A stretch of 64,000 nucleotides of DNA from Pohlia nutans (lineage: Eukaryota; Streptophyta; Bryopsida; Bryales; Mniaceae), in assembly GCA_022496805.1 (NCBI GenBank), contig CM040101.1, positions 29,117,529 to 29,181,528 of the forward strand, read 5' to 3'. Positions 1 to 12,700 of the stretch are shown here, piece after piece (position 1 is the first letter of the stretch; every line of letters begins with the position of its first letter). Under the pieces are notes generated by a model. It saw only the letters and a program-made list of their open reading frames with translations, was not told the DNA's origin and made no database searches. A program made the translations under genes and the position numbers.

Positions 1-305
1 TACTTGCGAGAAGGCGGATAGTTTCCACCCGACATTCTAGGTAGGGACAATTAATTCCTCCCCGTCTCCAAAATATACTTCTTCTGAGTTCAACATAGTA
101 GGCTGACATTCTTGTCAACTCATTTGCATTCACATTACACTGAAGATTGTTCACCCGGTACTACAGCGCTAATTGAAATTAATAAGAGTTTACCGAGTAT
201 TCAGAATGAGAGAGTACGTATTATCACCGCACTCCAAAGTCCAAACAATGAGATGTTTTCGATATTTCCCTCAGCCAATATTCATTACCCAAATAGACAG
301 ATATA
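1..305. other. no gene recognised
   Basis: No convincing coding sequence or repeat. It ends in the TA target site (304-305) of the Tc1 element that follows. Confidence 0.5.
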
Positions 306-1794
306 CAGTGGTTAGCAAAAGTGTTTGGACAGTAATGACAATCTCAGTTTAGTAGTAACATTTGTCAAGTTTGGTAGGTAGGTGCTGATTTTTTGAGCTA
401 ATTATAACTAAAGAGCCATTTGTAAACTAGAAAGAATACCATCATTGACATTGAGCCACTTGCAAGGGCAACAGTTCATAATGTGTCAATCATGGGTGTC
501 CAATTCATTATGCACACAAGTTGTGCATCTAAAAAATCTTGAGAATCAACATGTATTTATGGAGACCTCTTGCATTTCAAGATTCATTGTGATTGAGTAA
601 GATTGCTCTTGATTAGCTATGGCTCCTAGAAGGTCTCTTGCTGAACGTGAGTTAGTTCTTCAGATGCATGAGAGAGGGAATTTGTACTTTGAAATTTCAG
701 CGGTTCTAGGCATCTCTTGAAGCACTTGCCATGCTATTGTGCGGAGGTTTACAATGAGAGGTCATTTGAAAGATGCTCCTTCACAAGGGAGACCTCGAAT
801 TCTTGATGAACGTGGTGATCGTGAGGTTGTAAGGTTGTTGAATGCACCATCTAACGGTACAGCTGTAGTAGTGGGTAGAAAAATGCGATCTCAAGGATTG
901 GATTTGAGTGATGATACAATTAGAAGATGTCTTCCGAGGCAAGGATTGAGAGCACGAGTGAAAACTAAGAAGCCATTCTTGTCAAAGAAGCACAAAGCAC
1001 GTCAATATGCATGGGCAAAGAAGTATAGGCATGCAAGTTGGATGGATTGGAGTTATGTGGTTTTTTCAGATGAGTCAAAATTCAATTTGTTTGGCTCAGA
1101 TAGGAGGCAGTATCGTTGGAAGAGAGGAGAGCATCTTTTAGATGAGCATGTGCAACCTACTATCAAATTTGGGGGTGCATCAGGAAATTTCCGACCCCAC
1201 TGATTTTGCACTGATTCAGTGCGTTTATCATTAAACACTGATTCCGCACGTCATACGTGCATTTAGAAGTGTCGTTACGGTACGGAAGTGACATGCATTA
1301 CTAGAGTGTCGATGCAGTGTCTTTTCAATGATTATCAAAAAAGTGTTGTTTCCGCACGAAAGTCGTGCTTGACGGAATCCGTGTGTTAATCGTGTATCTA
1401 CATTACATGGCTAATAAGACACGGATAACATGCGGTTTTAGTTAATGCAGATTCAGTATCGTATACGTATCATATTAATGCCATTTACTATATTCGTGCG
1501 ATTTCAGTATCTATTATAATGCAAATTATTTTCGTACGACATCCGTGTACAATATTTTAATATATTTTTTGGAATATTTCAAAATATTTTATATTATTTT
1601 GGAATATGTTGGAATATTCCAAGAATCTTCTTTAAATTATACTTACGGTTTAATTTCCCAAAACATTTTTAGATCTACATTTATAGAGTTTAGAAGCAAT
1701 ACACATTAAAATTTCAAAGAAATAACATTTTATATTTTTAGAATTCAAATTTGGTATTATTGGTTATCATTGTACTTTTCATCATAGGAGCAAA

Positions 1795-2300
1795 AAAAAA
1801 ATAGCTCACAACCACCACGATTTTGGCAAAAAATAAAAAAATTCAAAATATTATGAAAAAAATCCTAGATATAGAAGACGTCCTGCATAATCTAGTGCAA
1901 AAAAGAATTTTGGAAAAAAAGTTTTTTTCACATAGTAAAAAACATTCAAAGTCCGCTGAAAAAAAAAACAGCTCACAGCCATGATCTGCCATCACGATTT
2001 TGGCAAAAAATTCAAAAATTCAAAAAATTATGAAAAAAACCCTAGATATAGAAAAAGTCCTGCATAATCTAGTGCAAAAAAACAATTTGGAAAAAAAGTT
2101 TTTTTCACATAGTAAAAAACATTCAAAGTCCGCTGAAAAAAAAAAACAGCTCACAGCCATGATCTGCCATCACAATTTTGGCAAAAAAAAAAAAAAAACT
2201 CAAAATATTATGAAAAATTTGTAGATGTAGGAAAAGCCCTGCATGTTGTAGTGCAAAAAAAATATTGAAAAAAAAATTATTTACACATGGCAAAAAATAG
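1795..2300 (+). repeat. tandem repeat, about 3 x 170-177 bp
   Basis: Three diverged copies start near 1803, 1971 and 2148. Each has AGCTCACA followed by an A-rich stretch, ATTTTGGCAAAAAA and a TCCTGCATAATCTAGTGCAA-like segment. They are internal to the element at 1178-2897. Confidence 0.8.
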
Positions 2301-2361
2301 CCAATGGTTTCATTTGTTTATAATTACCAAAAGAGTTTCTTTCTATGCATGAAGAGTTTGA

Positions 2362-2470
2362 AGTGGTTTGGTGGTTTGGAGCTTCATTGGCAACCGGGAG
2401 GTCGTGAGTTCAAATCCCACCGTTGGCGATAGAGCTTGGGAAGCTATGGTGGGCCCCACCGTGTGTTCGG
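2362..2470 (+). repeat. tRNA-like (SINE-head-like) segment
   Basis: GAGTTCAAATCCCAC at about 2409-2423 resembles a pol III B box, and GGTTTGGTGGTTTGGAGC upstream could be a degenerate A box. No tRNA cloverleaf with a clear anticodon arm and acceptor stem can be drawn, so a SINE-type relic is more likely than a tRNA gene. Confidence 0.35.
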
Positions 2471-3839
2471 GCAATTTTCGTGTAGTTGAAGTGGGTAGCG
2501 AGGAAAATAATTATTTTATATTTTATTATTATTTTATTTTATTATATATTTTTTAATAATATTAATTTGATCAAATTTAGATATAGAAAGAAAATAAAAT
2601 CTAGATATGGAAAAGATGATGTCGCACGAAAAACGCACTGAATCAGTGTAGTTTTAAAGACGATTAAAACACGACATTTGACGAGTATAAAGGGTGCTGA
2701 ATTCATACGTTTTCAATTAATGTATCAATCGTGTCAAATCAGTACTATATCCGCTTGTACGAACATCGTGTCATATCAGTGTAGTTGCGATGAATGACGC
2801 AACGATGCGGAATCAGTGCGAAAATCGTACGAACCCTTGAAATATCGGAAATCGCAGTGAATCAGTGCAGAATCAGTGGGGTCCGAAATTCCTGATGTGG
2901 AAACATTACGGTTTGGGGATGTATGACTTGGGAGGGAGTTGACAACCTTCGTCTTATAGAAGGGAACATGGATAAGTTTGTGTATCGTGAAATTTTGGAG
3001 ATGGAGCTCATGAATACTATACACATGCATGATTTAGAAGAGGAGAATGTTATTTTTCAGCACGACAACGATCCCAAACATACTTCTAAGTATGTTACAG
3101 ATTGGTTGTTATCACAGGAGTTTCAACTAATTTGGCATCCGAATCAATCTCCTGACTTGAATCCTATAGAACACCTTTGGAATGAAATAGATCGTCGTAT
3201 GAGAATGTCGGAGAAGAAACCCACTAACAAGAAGGATTTGTGGGAGAAATTGCAAGAAATTTGGTATAGCATTGAGATTGATACCATGAGAAAATTGATC
3301 ATGTCTATGCCTGAGAGAGCTGTAGATGTTTATCAAACAAAAGGTGGCTATACACGATGGTAGTCATTATGATTGTACATTCAAGTTTATAGGTAGTCAT
3401 CATGATTCTACATTCAAGTTTTTAGCTTGATTTTGTAGCTCATGGCTTTGTTTCCAATGTAAATAGATAACCACTTCACTTTTTGCATAAAGAATTGGAC
3501 ACCCACATCATGTGTTTTATTTTTGATTGATTTCTTGATTGACATTTTTGATTTTGAATGTTATGTTACATGTTTGTTGTAACTATGTGATTGTATGTTT
3601 AAATTTTTACAACTTGAATGTGAGTTATGTAGGAAAACTAGCTCATATTGGAAGTGGAAGCGTCCTGTCCGAACACTTCTGCTGACCACTGTATCCCTTC
3701 TTCTTAGAATCCATATCGATTCTCCTATCCATGAGTTCTTGGAAATTTTCAAGGCGCTAATCCATGAACTTATTGCTCATGATGATCAAAATCTATGACA
3801 AAAATTAACATGATGCATTGGGTTCAATTTGCTTCTTCC

Positions 3840-4207
3840 GTTTTGTGCACCGATGAAGCGCTTGTAGGAACAACAACATGTGTTCTGGGCGAATGAGGTC
3901 GAGGTTGTCAGCAGCTGCAGCGGTGGCGGCGACGACGAAGACAACGTGGATGGTGAGCGTGGTGGCGCTGCTGTGGGCGGTGGCTTGGGTGGGCACGGCC
4001 AGTTGCGGATCCCGCGAGTTGCTCGACATGGCAATGGACATGAACCTGGATGCGGACGTGGAATTGGTCGAGACGGAGTCGGGGTGGCAATTCAGTGACG
4101 TTGGTGACATTGAGCCCTTTGACAATACGACAACTCCCGCCCCGACGCCCGCGACCAAGGTGACGGTGAGCGGCAACATCATTCTACTAGTGAATGGCGA
4201 CTTCGAA
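3840..4207 (+). pseudogene. truncated 5' copy of a DUF642 gene
   Basis: Near-identical to the first ~120 codons of the full-length DUF642 gene at 23578-24570, in the opposite orientation. It covers the start region (ATG at 3878, MCSGRMR), the signal-peptide-like stretch (WMVSVVALLWAVAWVG) and the linker. It breaks abruptly after VNGDFEL near 4207, at the start of the DUF642 domain, and runs into unrelated AT-rich DNA. No splice donor explains the join. Substitutions such as A to V and A to T show divergence from the long copy. It cannot make a functional domain. Confidence 0.85.
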
Positions 4208-4597
4208 TTAATTTATTATATAATTAGACTAAAATTTGGTATTATTTTAAAAATTTTGAATTGCATGTGGACACAAAAATACCTAGGAATACCATTATTT
4301 TTTATAACACCATATTGTTCCTCATTGCGACTTCTACCTTCTACCAAAAATTTGGATCTTTGGCAGCTATTGGGTACCATATATGATTTTTTTTAACAGA
4401 GGCCTAAAAGTTAGCAAATTATCATTATTTTATAAACCATGCATTTTTAAGGTACCAAATTTGGCCCAAAAATGCTTTATGTCCAAGCAGTGGTACGTGC
4501 AAAATTTCATGGTCAACAAATCGTCGTAGTGAGTGTGATAAATGTTTTAGTGTGAGGTTTGAAAGTGGGGTTGCAAGACATATTGCCGGGGACTGTA
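4208..4597. other. AT-rich filler
   Basis: AT-rich, no gene recognised. It joins the broken DUF642 copy to the next transposon and ends in the TA target site at 4596-4597. Confidence 0.5.
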
Positions 4598-5593
4598 CAG
4601 TACCCACCAACAAGTTTACGTTCACAGCAGTCATTCTGCAGAAACAAGGCATATATCTCCAATTTCAAATTGTCACCATTTGCTCAAAAATGACCCAAAT
4701 CACAAACCGCAAAGTGCGTTGGAGAGATAATGAAATCTACTTTACTAATATATTAGGCATCTACAAAAAAACTTACAGATTTATATGTAAATATAGCATT
4801 TTTTGACAAACTATCTACCATCTAGTGCTACCACCATTAGCTTTGATTACAGCCTTCATACGGTGAGGCATGCTAGCAAAGAGAACTTCAATCATCTCTA
4901 AAGACACCTCTTTCCATGCCCTTTGAATGGTGTTGACTGATTCATTTTTGGTTTGCGGTAGCTCTTCCTTTTGGATAGTATCTTTCAAGACCATTTTTCA
5001 AGACCATCTTTCTAGCTATCCAAGACCATTTGAATTGAGAACTAGAGCATCATCGCTTACAAATTTGAGTGAATTTTTTCTTCCGATTGATGTTATGCCC
5101 ACCAAAATCCTAAAGAAGCAATGAATCCTTCCAATTCTACTATTTGTGCAAAGTTGCAAGCTCAAGAAACAAAACCTCTAGAATTGCAATTACTCACCAA
5201 AAACACTCACACAATGTATCCACAAGCTACCACATTGCTTGAACGAAGTATATTTTTTGTTGAAAGGTTGTTGGAGATTCATATATGAAGCTCAAACTCA
5301 CAAAAATTTGAAGTGTGTTGGCTCAAGAAGAATGGATGATGTCTTCACGGTGTAGGAGCTACAAACACAACTTGGAGTGCAATTAATGCAATCTGATTTT
5401 TCTTAAACAAATGGCTCAAATTTGCATACTAATGACATTTAGAATGTAGTTAACTTGTTTCTAAACAAACATGTGGCAGTTTCGTGAAGCTTGGAGTTGT
5501 AAATTGGGAGATATGATTTTTCAAAGTTGCACTTTTTTTTTCACTGGCACTTGGAGTTCGAAAATTTGAACGTAAACTTGTTGGTGGGTACTG
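4598..5593 (-). mobile_element. deleted Tc1/mariner derivative (about 1 kb)
   Basis: Perfect inverted repeats of about 27 bp start CAGTACCCACCAACAAGTTT at both ends and are flanked by TA at 4596-4597 and 5594-5595. Only the last ~55 codons of a transposase remain (4815-4990, minus strand). The rest is AT-rich. The perfect ends suggest recent mobilisation by a transposase supplied elsewhere. The ends differ from those of the 306-3691 element, so it belongs to another family. Confidence 0.88.
4815..4990 (-). pseudogene. Tc1 transposase C-terminal remnant
   Basis: The minus strand reads TIQRAWKEVSLEMIEVLFAS then MPHRMKAVIKANGGSTRW and a TAG stop (4815-4817). This is the typical Tc1 transposase tail: SMPxRxxAVIKAxGGxTxW or similar. 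The DDE domain is missing. Confidence 0.8.
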
Positions 5594-5595
5594 TA

Positions 5596-6350
5596 GATTG
5601 AAAGAAATCATTCAGTAGGGGGTGTCCTAGTAGTGAGTATTTTGCAACGAGCTTTTGCGCAATCTTGTGCAACAAGCATTTGCAACAGGCTTTGGAGGTT
5701 GGACATGGCCCTGTCTCTCTGAAGGACAACGGTGGGCAGTCAACTCAATTGTTTTGGTGAGAGTTTCGCAATTGGGGGCATGGATTATGGATGCCATCAC
5801 GGAGAAATCGCGTCAGTCAATTTCCATTAGGCCTTGGAGGGGTCCAGGGTGGACCTCCAGCCCTCCAGGCCTGCTAAAACCAAGCTTCAGAGCTGGAGCT
5901 CCGGAGGTCAAACTGGACCTGAGATTTCGGGTATGTTTATGGCATGTAGATTTCGATTTTTTTGGGTCCACTGCCCGTGTTCGACCTGGAGCACACCTCC
6001 AGTTCCAGCCAGCAATGGAAACGGGCTCACCCCGTATCTGACCTACTACGTGCCAAGTGCTTCAGATTGACAGAGATCGTCGGTTGGTCAGTTTCAATAA
6101 GAAAAAAACAATTGAAGCAAGAGATTTGACGGAATCCGGCGGGCCGGCGGGTCGCGGCGCGGCGGTGGCGCAGGCTGAGGACTGAGCGCGCTGGTGGCCA
6201 CGTAAGTTACCGTCGTGGAGCTCACAGGTGGTCTCCCAGCTCACTGCCAAGTGTTCAATTGTGCCTGAGCTGAGGCACCGGACCAAGTCGCTTCCCCAGT
6301 TCCCCTCCCCTGGCCAAGTCCCCCCAGGTGGATCACTTTTAGTGAAGTAC
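5596..6350. other. GC-richer gene-upstream region
   Basis: From about 5700 the base composition shifts towards GC. There is a self-complementary stretch around 5835-5900 (GGTCCAGGGTGGACC with CCAGCCCTCCAGG). No protein recognised. Short open frames here have no family resemblance. Confidence 0.3.
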
Positions 6351-6998
6351 TGTTTCTAACAACATTCGCGCTTCCTCCACCGAATTCGACTTCGACGATC
6401 CATACCCCTTGAGGTCAGGTCACTTCTTCCTATCAAACTCCTTACTCCTGTTGTTCACTACACTACACTGCACTAACTTACGTTAGCCTCAAATGACACG
6501 TACAGCCAGATCGGCGTGGCTTACTCCGCACAAGAATAACAACTTCTGATGCTGGGTAGACGGCATGGTCATTGTTGTTTCCCTGCTTGTCAGTCATCGC
6601 CCCCGGCCCTTGTTGGTTGTTTCCCCTGCATTGATATATTTTTCCCCTCTGCTCTAGGAGCCTCCTGAAGCTCTGCTGTTCCGAGAGCCACAAGCTGGCT
6701 GCCATCTCCATCTTTAGTCGTCAGTCCCGATTTGGAGCTGGTCCTAAATTCCTGATACGACCCACGTACAGATTCATCAGCAGGCACGCATTATTCTGAT
6801 CTCGAAATTTGGGAGGGGGCCTTTTATCGGGTCGCACACGTGAGCTGAGGCGGAGTTTCTGAGAGTCGAACGGGGCTCGCAATCCGAGCGATCGGAACGC
6901 AACCGGGTTGTAGGCAGGAGTGATTGCTGACTGTGTGAGTCAGTACTGTCTTATTTCCAAGTCTTGTGGGGACAGTGACTTGTGGAAGGAAGCCTGCC
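6351..6998 (+). promoter_or_regulatory. probable 5' region of the polyprenol reductase gene
   Basis: Mixed-composition sequence immediately 5' of the polyprenol reductase start at 6999. I see no TATA box I would trust. An in-frame ATG at 6966 precedes the chosen start. Assigned by position only. Confidence 0.3.
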
Positions 6999-9700
6999 AT
7001 GGATGATACAGGGATGGGCATCGTGATGGGCCTTCGCGCTCTGTGGAGTGTGGCGGTCGGGGCAGCGTTGATAGGGTTGTTGCCGCTGGGAGCCGTCAGC
7101 GAATTTGTGCGTGATTTGTCTCGCCGAGGAAAGCTCAAATTGGCGACCAGGGCCAATACTCCACCGGTTGGTTCTCGAGATCCCTTTCCTTGCTAGGTAG
7201 TCTACATCTCGTGCCCCTGTTTCTTGCAGCGTTGATTATCCGGTGTGGGTTTGAACTCTGCCTTTGATGCCGTGAACAACGACATCCGTTGCAACAGAGC
7301 GTCATGACAAGAGAGCCCCGCGCGTGACGTATTGAGCGATTGCGCGCGTTGAAATTCCCCAGTGCGTTTTTTCTCTTTCGGAAACCCTAAAGACGGCTCC
7401 TGAACTTGGCATGTTGGTTTTTCATTGGAATGAACGAATGAACGAACGAATGAATAAATGAATGAATGAATGAATGAATGAGGATGTTTTCACGGGACCC
7501 CAGCACTTCTTCTCTCTTTGCAACGGGACAGATGCATTATATTACAGGAGCGGTGGCCCACCCACGTCGTCCTCTCTAACCAACCTTCTTTCGTTCTCTC
7601 TGTCTGAGCAGAGGTTTTCGGTTCCCCAGCGCTGGTTTGCCCATTTTTATGTGCTGGGATTTCTTGTGAACACGCTACTGCTTGCAGTCACTTTCCTGTT
7701 TGCCTACTCCTGCACGTTTCCCATGCAATCGCATGAATCTCAAGTTTCAGCCATCGTTGCTCAGTTGGGAGGTAACAATTACTTCAGGCTCTTCTTCCTT
7801 TCCTTCTGCAGAGCTAACGTAGGCCATGCTTCTACCGAGATGGGTGTCCGTCTTCCATTCTTGCATCAAGGAATCCTTGTGATTTATTAGTAACCTCACG
7901 GTTTGGGTTAACGACGTGCTCTGGTTATGGCAGGTGCGGGCACCAGGGATTCCAATGGAGGGGTAGGCAATGTCGGGCACCTTGCCCATTACAGAGGGCG
8001 TGCATGGGGTTCGTGTGTGCTGCTTGCCATGCTAGAGCTTCAACTTCTCCGAAGACTAGTCGAAAGCATTCACGTTTCTCACTATAGCCCATTAGCCAGA
8101 ATGCATGTCCTCGGCTATCTTGCTGGATTGGGGTACCTTCACTTATTTCTTTATTCAATCTTCTCTGCTGCCACGTTGTTTTATTTACTACCCCGGCAGA
8201 GCAGTCTGCGTGTACCTTTTCTGCAAGTATGTACACAGTGAACATGCCTCATTCGGAACATTACAGCATTCGCAGTGCTCAATGCTGATAAGATGCAGTT
8301 GTGCATCCTCATTTTTTAAGTTCTAGCAAGATCAATCTGTTTATTTCAACGCACTTCTGCTAATGTTTGCTAATGTAGGCACTCTTTCTGGTCCTTGGTT
8401 CTTTTGATCTAGTAGTTGTTCAGGAATGTGGACCTCGTCCTCAATCATGGGAATATGAAGGAAATGTGGAAGTATGAGAAATTTGAACGAGAGACACTGA
8501 CTGAGTGTTGTTGGCTGCGTCTTTACCGCAGGTTCTATCCAGCAGCATCTTTTACCCTGTTCTCCCAATATTTTCAAGATAGAGATTACTTGTCTTTGAT
8601 CTCCACATTTGTGGTTAAAAGACTTGGACGCGCTTGGATCCTTCACACAGGTCCGCCTCTCCTCAATTCTCAAATTGAATTGAAGGATTACGTGAAAAGT
8701 CTGAAGGGTTTGGAAGCGTTTCAGTGGGTTGGCTTGGGCGTTTTTTTATTGGGCTGGATCCAGCAGTACCGATTACATGCCATACTGGTAGGTGCTCTAG
8801 TATCTGCTTTTATTCTCACTGTACCTCGTCCCCACTCCCAAGGATTTGAGCAATATTCTACGTCTTGTTGGAAATATTTGGAGCGCTGTTGAGGTATCAT
8901 CAAGTTTTGGTCTTTTGGCAGGCCTGTTTACGAGCGAAGAAAGTGCGCACAGGTGTTGAAGCCGTGTTGAAGCCCTCTTCTGTAGACAAAACACGAGCTG
9001 ATCGATACGAGATCCCACAAGGGAGTTGGTTTGAATGGGTCTCATGTGCACACTTCTTGGCTGAAATTGTATGCTCTTCCCGTTTACTTTTGCTACAATG
9101 TTTAGACATCAATATATCTAGGCGTCTTATTTTTCATTCTAAAGCTTCATGCTCCTGTTACATTCACTGGAGATACTCCGCCGGGATGGCAGCAATCATC
9201 TCTAACACATGTTCTCACTTTTGTTCTTGTTGTATCTCTGGGAGCAGGTGTTGTATGCTGGGATTGTGATAGCCAGTGATGGACACAACCTCAATATCTG
9301 GCTGTTGTATTTATGGGTGGTTTGTACCTTGCCCACATGTTCTGACAAAAGTTGTGTAAAAAGGGACCCAATTGTTCCATTCATGTATATATGATTTTGG
9401 TTTTTTTTCCCGATCTCTTTAGACTAATGTGAACGACTAGCGTGATTTACACTGAAATTGGTTTTGCGTACAAGAAATTGTGATCAGTGCAAAAAATGCT
9501 TTACAATTTTGCCTGAGATTTATGAGGGGGATGGCTTTGGAAGCTGTTTGCAACATGAGCTGACTGTATTACTGTCTGCCTTCTGTCTTGTGTAGGTACT
9601 AAATCTCACTTTGGCAGCCAGAGAGACACATGAATGGTACAAAAGTAAGTTTGAGGATTATCCTCCATTCAGAAGAGCCATGTTCCCTTTTATTTACTGA
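6999..9700 (+). CDS. polyprenol reductase (SRD5A3/PPRD type), seven exons
   Basis: An ER membrane enzyme that reduces polyprenol to dolichol for protein N-glycosylation (family knowledge). Exons seen: 6999-7166, 7612-7771, 7934-8226 (3' end uncertain), about 8528/8540 to 8787, 8922-9068, 9248-9319, 9596-9700. Most junctions are GT-AG and phase-compatible. Family motifs in order: [40 protein letters not shown] with [32 protein letters not shown] then [41 protein letters not shown], and the C-terminal [20 protein letters not shown] then FPFIY and TGA. Several membrane segments are evident. Start 6999 (MDDTGMG) is chosen over 6966 because family N-termini begin just before the first membrane segment. 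No nonsense codons in exons; probably functional. Confidence 0.9.
7426..7484 (+). repeat. (GAAT)n microsatellite
   Basis: Tandem GAAT/GAAC tetramers in intron 1 of the polyprenol reductase gene. Confidence 0.9.
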
Positions 9701-12700
9701 GAGAAATGATACATGCCAACATTGAGAGGTTTGACATTCCACATCCCCTGTGGAAATTTCCACGTACATAACTTATATGATGCTAGGATTAGGGAAGATC
9801 TATTTCTGGAAGGTCTGCTTGAGTGGAAGAGTCCACGTTACAACTGGCATTTAGTGTGTAAAATGGCTGCTTGTAGGATTTTGAATTCTCATCCTGACGC
9901 AATGTACACAAAATCTATTTGATATACTTCTTTTGGTTTTGTTTGAGATCCTTTCGCTTGTCCTGCACAGAATGCAAACTTAAGAAATTTTGTATACCAC
10001 TGTTCATGAAAGTATAGGAACTTATTATTGGAGGGGCCAAGAAATTGTTCTAAGCATCACCATTATAGACAAAGAAGCTTACTTGGTGACATGAGGCGGA
10101 TCTTCTATTATTTTTAAGTGCAATTTTTGGGGTCATAGTGTCATAGTGTCATCAATGTGGTTTTTCAATTAATTAATTAGTTCAAGGTGGGTGCTATAGG
10201 GGTCTATGTGGCAACTTGTGGGCACATCCACGTGTAAAATACTCAAAAATTCAGAAAATTCACCAAAATGCACAATAATTCACAAATTTCACAAGAATGC
10301 ACAAAAATAGTGTCATCAATTCGACCTCCAATGTACTAGTACTCACACCGCAATGTACTCAAAGTTGGTGCACTAAATTTTCGCAATGAGCATGGTTAGC
10401 ACACTCTTAGTTTGGCCCATTGTGACGGCAAAACTAGTTCACCTTCCTTTCTATTTTGGATTCTTTGAAAACCATGCCAGTTTGTTTGGCTGCCTTAGAT
10501 ATGGGTTAGACTCACTTCACCTAACATGTATTCTCTCTTCTTTTCGGTTAACTCTAGTAGCAACACTACTTGCCATTGGGACTAAATGTCTTTAATTGGC
10601 TAATCCATTCCCATGGAGGGCAATAAAATGACATGTTGCATCAATAGTCCCTATAAGTGTCGGAGTGAGGTGGCAATCCCTTTTTACATGCAAACTTCAA
10701 GATCTTCCATCACTACACTTACAATTTATACAAGTTTTGAAAATCACTCATTGTCTGCACAATTTTGAGAATTAGAAGTTGGATGTAGTCTTATTCTAAA
10801 GATAATTGCAATTATATTTAGATGGTAGATCTTCAAAGAAAAAACTAGAGTTTACAATTACCCAAAAACATGGTAGATCTTCAAATGTTCACTATATAGA
10901 AATTGCTTGGAGTTAGAAAATGAGCTTCATATCGTACCCCTTTCAAAAGGACTAGTGTGGCCATGTGTTGTTGGCCGAGATGATCCTCGTGCTCCCCACA
11001 TTCCCCGTGTTCCTGTACGTTCATGTGTTTCCCATGCTTTTGCTTTTTAGAAGAATTTATTCATGATTTAATTCAATTTATGGTGAAAAAAATCGATTCA
11101 AAAGTCATATTTTCTATTATGTAGGTCCAAAAGCTACGAAATGACTTTGGAGCACTTTTTCTTATCGAGAACTTTTCGACGATGCCAAAAATGACATCTA
11201 AAACTTCTATATTCCATTTTTCATAATTTAATTCAATTTCTAATGAAGAAACTTAATTAAAAATCCATATGCTTTCACACTGTAGGTCATAATGCGACGA
11301 AACAAAATCTGTGCACCCCTCCCTTTGAGAGCTTTCTAACGGTACTAGAAACGTGGCCGACTGCTCACCATCCGAGAGATCTCAATGTAACAAATATAAC
11401 AAAACAAAACAAACAAACAACCTATCTTAATGTATAGATGCTTGAACACAATGGTGAGTAAAAGGGGCTCCAATAGTGACGTCCCGGGCTTTGCAAAAGA
11501 CAACGAAGAGTAACCAATAGGTATCTCGAATGAACAGCACGCGATAGCGTTTTGTGTAAGGCTAAGACGGGGGAATTTCATACGTGGTTCGAAATCTTGT
11601 GAGAATACGCACCCATAGGTCCAAAAACATGTGAATGGGAGTTATGAGTGAAAAGTTACGGCTTTTCAAAGTTTTCAGTGTCTTATACGTAAGAAACATA
11701 AATTGGAATTGAGGGTGTGGTTCAAAGTTTCCAATGACACCCTCAATAAAGTGGAGCATGTTATACATCTTTGAAAAGCTAAAGCAAAGAACTTCCTAGA
11801 TGGCTAATGCTCATAAACAACAAAAGAAAGGGTTTAGAAGCAATGGCCCTGGTAGAACCAGAAATGCTACCTCTTAGAGTCCCGAATCTTTGAGAAGCTA
11901 CAACTTTCTCAAATTCGGGTTGGAGCGAGAATGCTGAATGAAACATTGTGATTTACTCAAAGAATAAATTCCTAAAATGGGCTTTCACTTGAGCGTTGGA
12001 TAACTGAGCTAGAAGTTATGTCGTTTGAAAGTTTGGAATTCCCTTAAAAGACAATTTCTAGACTATGGCAAAAGAATGGCCGATTGTCTTTCAAAAATGA
12101 AGTGTCCTTGACCAAGAGAATTTGGGAGGGGGAGTGAGGTGGTGGACTTGCCAAAGACAACAGAGAACACCATGAGGAGGGGTGGTCTCCCTCCTTGCTC
12201 CTGCATGGTGCGAAGGTGAGCCGTAGTGGCTTCTTTGGGGTACCGCTAGCGTTGGGGCTTTACTCCCACACCTTTGACATTGTGGGGTGGGCCTCTTGAC
12301 ACAAATTAGGAGATGTACCGTTCCACACCAAGCCACTAGCGAGGTGTTGAGAGTAGTGAGTTCCGCAGTGAGATTATTGAAGGCCTTGGGGGACTTGGGC
12401 ATCAACTAATGGCGGTAGTGTTGGTGGTGAGTAGTGTTGTCATGGGGCACTTGAACATTTTTGGAAGTTTGGACACTTGTCATCAAATGACATGCCCGTT
12501 TGTCTTGTGGGAGTTAGAGCGAAAGTGATGGGGTGTTGGGACTTGGGACAAGTATAGGAGCTAATATTGTGGGTGAGTGGCATGTGCAATGTTAGCAAGT
12601 CATGTTTGTTGCCAATGCTCAAGATTGAAGTCTTCAGTGCCCTTCAAACGTGTTTTGGCCCTTCAAAATATACCTCTCCCAAAACATCCCTTCAAAAAAA

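Larger units (their letters stand above)
1178..2897. mobile_element. non-autonomous inverted-repeat element inserted in the Tc1 transposase
   Basis: The ends are inverted repeats: CATCAGGAAATTTCCGACC on the left and CATCAGGAATTTCGGACCCC on the right (reverse complement), both continuing into CACTGATT-type subterminal repeats with several further CACTGATTC copies. Removing 1178-2897 together with one TG of an apparent TG duplication (1176-1177, 2898-2899) restores the expected FGGGNITVWGC reading frame, which fixes the borders. The element has no coding sequence of its own. Inside are a triplicated ~170-bp A-rich unit and a tRNA-like segment. I cannot assign a superfamily; a 2-bp duplication is unusual. 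Confidence 0.8.
619..3363 (+). pseudogene. Tc1-type DDE transposase, disrupted
   Basis: The frame starts at ATG 619 (MAPRRSLAERE) with a helix-turn-helix region. It has an in-frame TGA at 718-720 after LGIS and runs to KFGG near 1176. It resumes after the insert near 2900 as NITVWGCMTWEGV and ends at TAG 3361-3363 after GGYTRW. The catalytic triad is visible: first Asp in FSDESKFNLFG, second in QHDNDPKHTS, Glu in SPDLNPIEHLW. There are 34 residues between the last two, which makes it D34E, the Tc1 class. The insert lies in the catalytic domain, so the copy cannot make transposase. The reading frame is otherwise well preserved, so loss was fairly recent. Confidence 0.92.
306..3691 (+). mobile_element. 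Tc1/mariner transposon, broken by a second element
   Basis: Inverted ends read CAGTGGTTAGCAAAAGTGTT on the left and CAGTGGTCAGCAGAAGTGTT on the right (reverse complement of the 3' end), each continuing as TGGACAG or CGGACAG. The element is flanked by TA at 304-305 and 3692-3693, the signature target duplication of this superfamily. It carries one transposase reading frame, split by an inverted-repeat element at 1178-2897. Without that insert the element is about 1.67 kb, a normal Tc1 length. A ~38-bp direct repeat (about 3360-3420) follows the transposase stop. Confidence 0.93.

Noticed and set aside
2362..2470. Genuine tRNA gene
   Set aside because: Only a B-box-like sequence is convincing; no cloverleaf or acceptor pairing. 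Treated as a SINE-like relic, as is 50036-50140.
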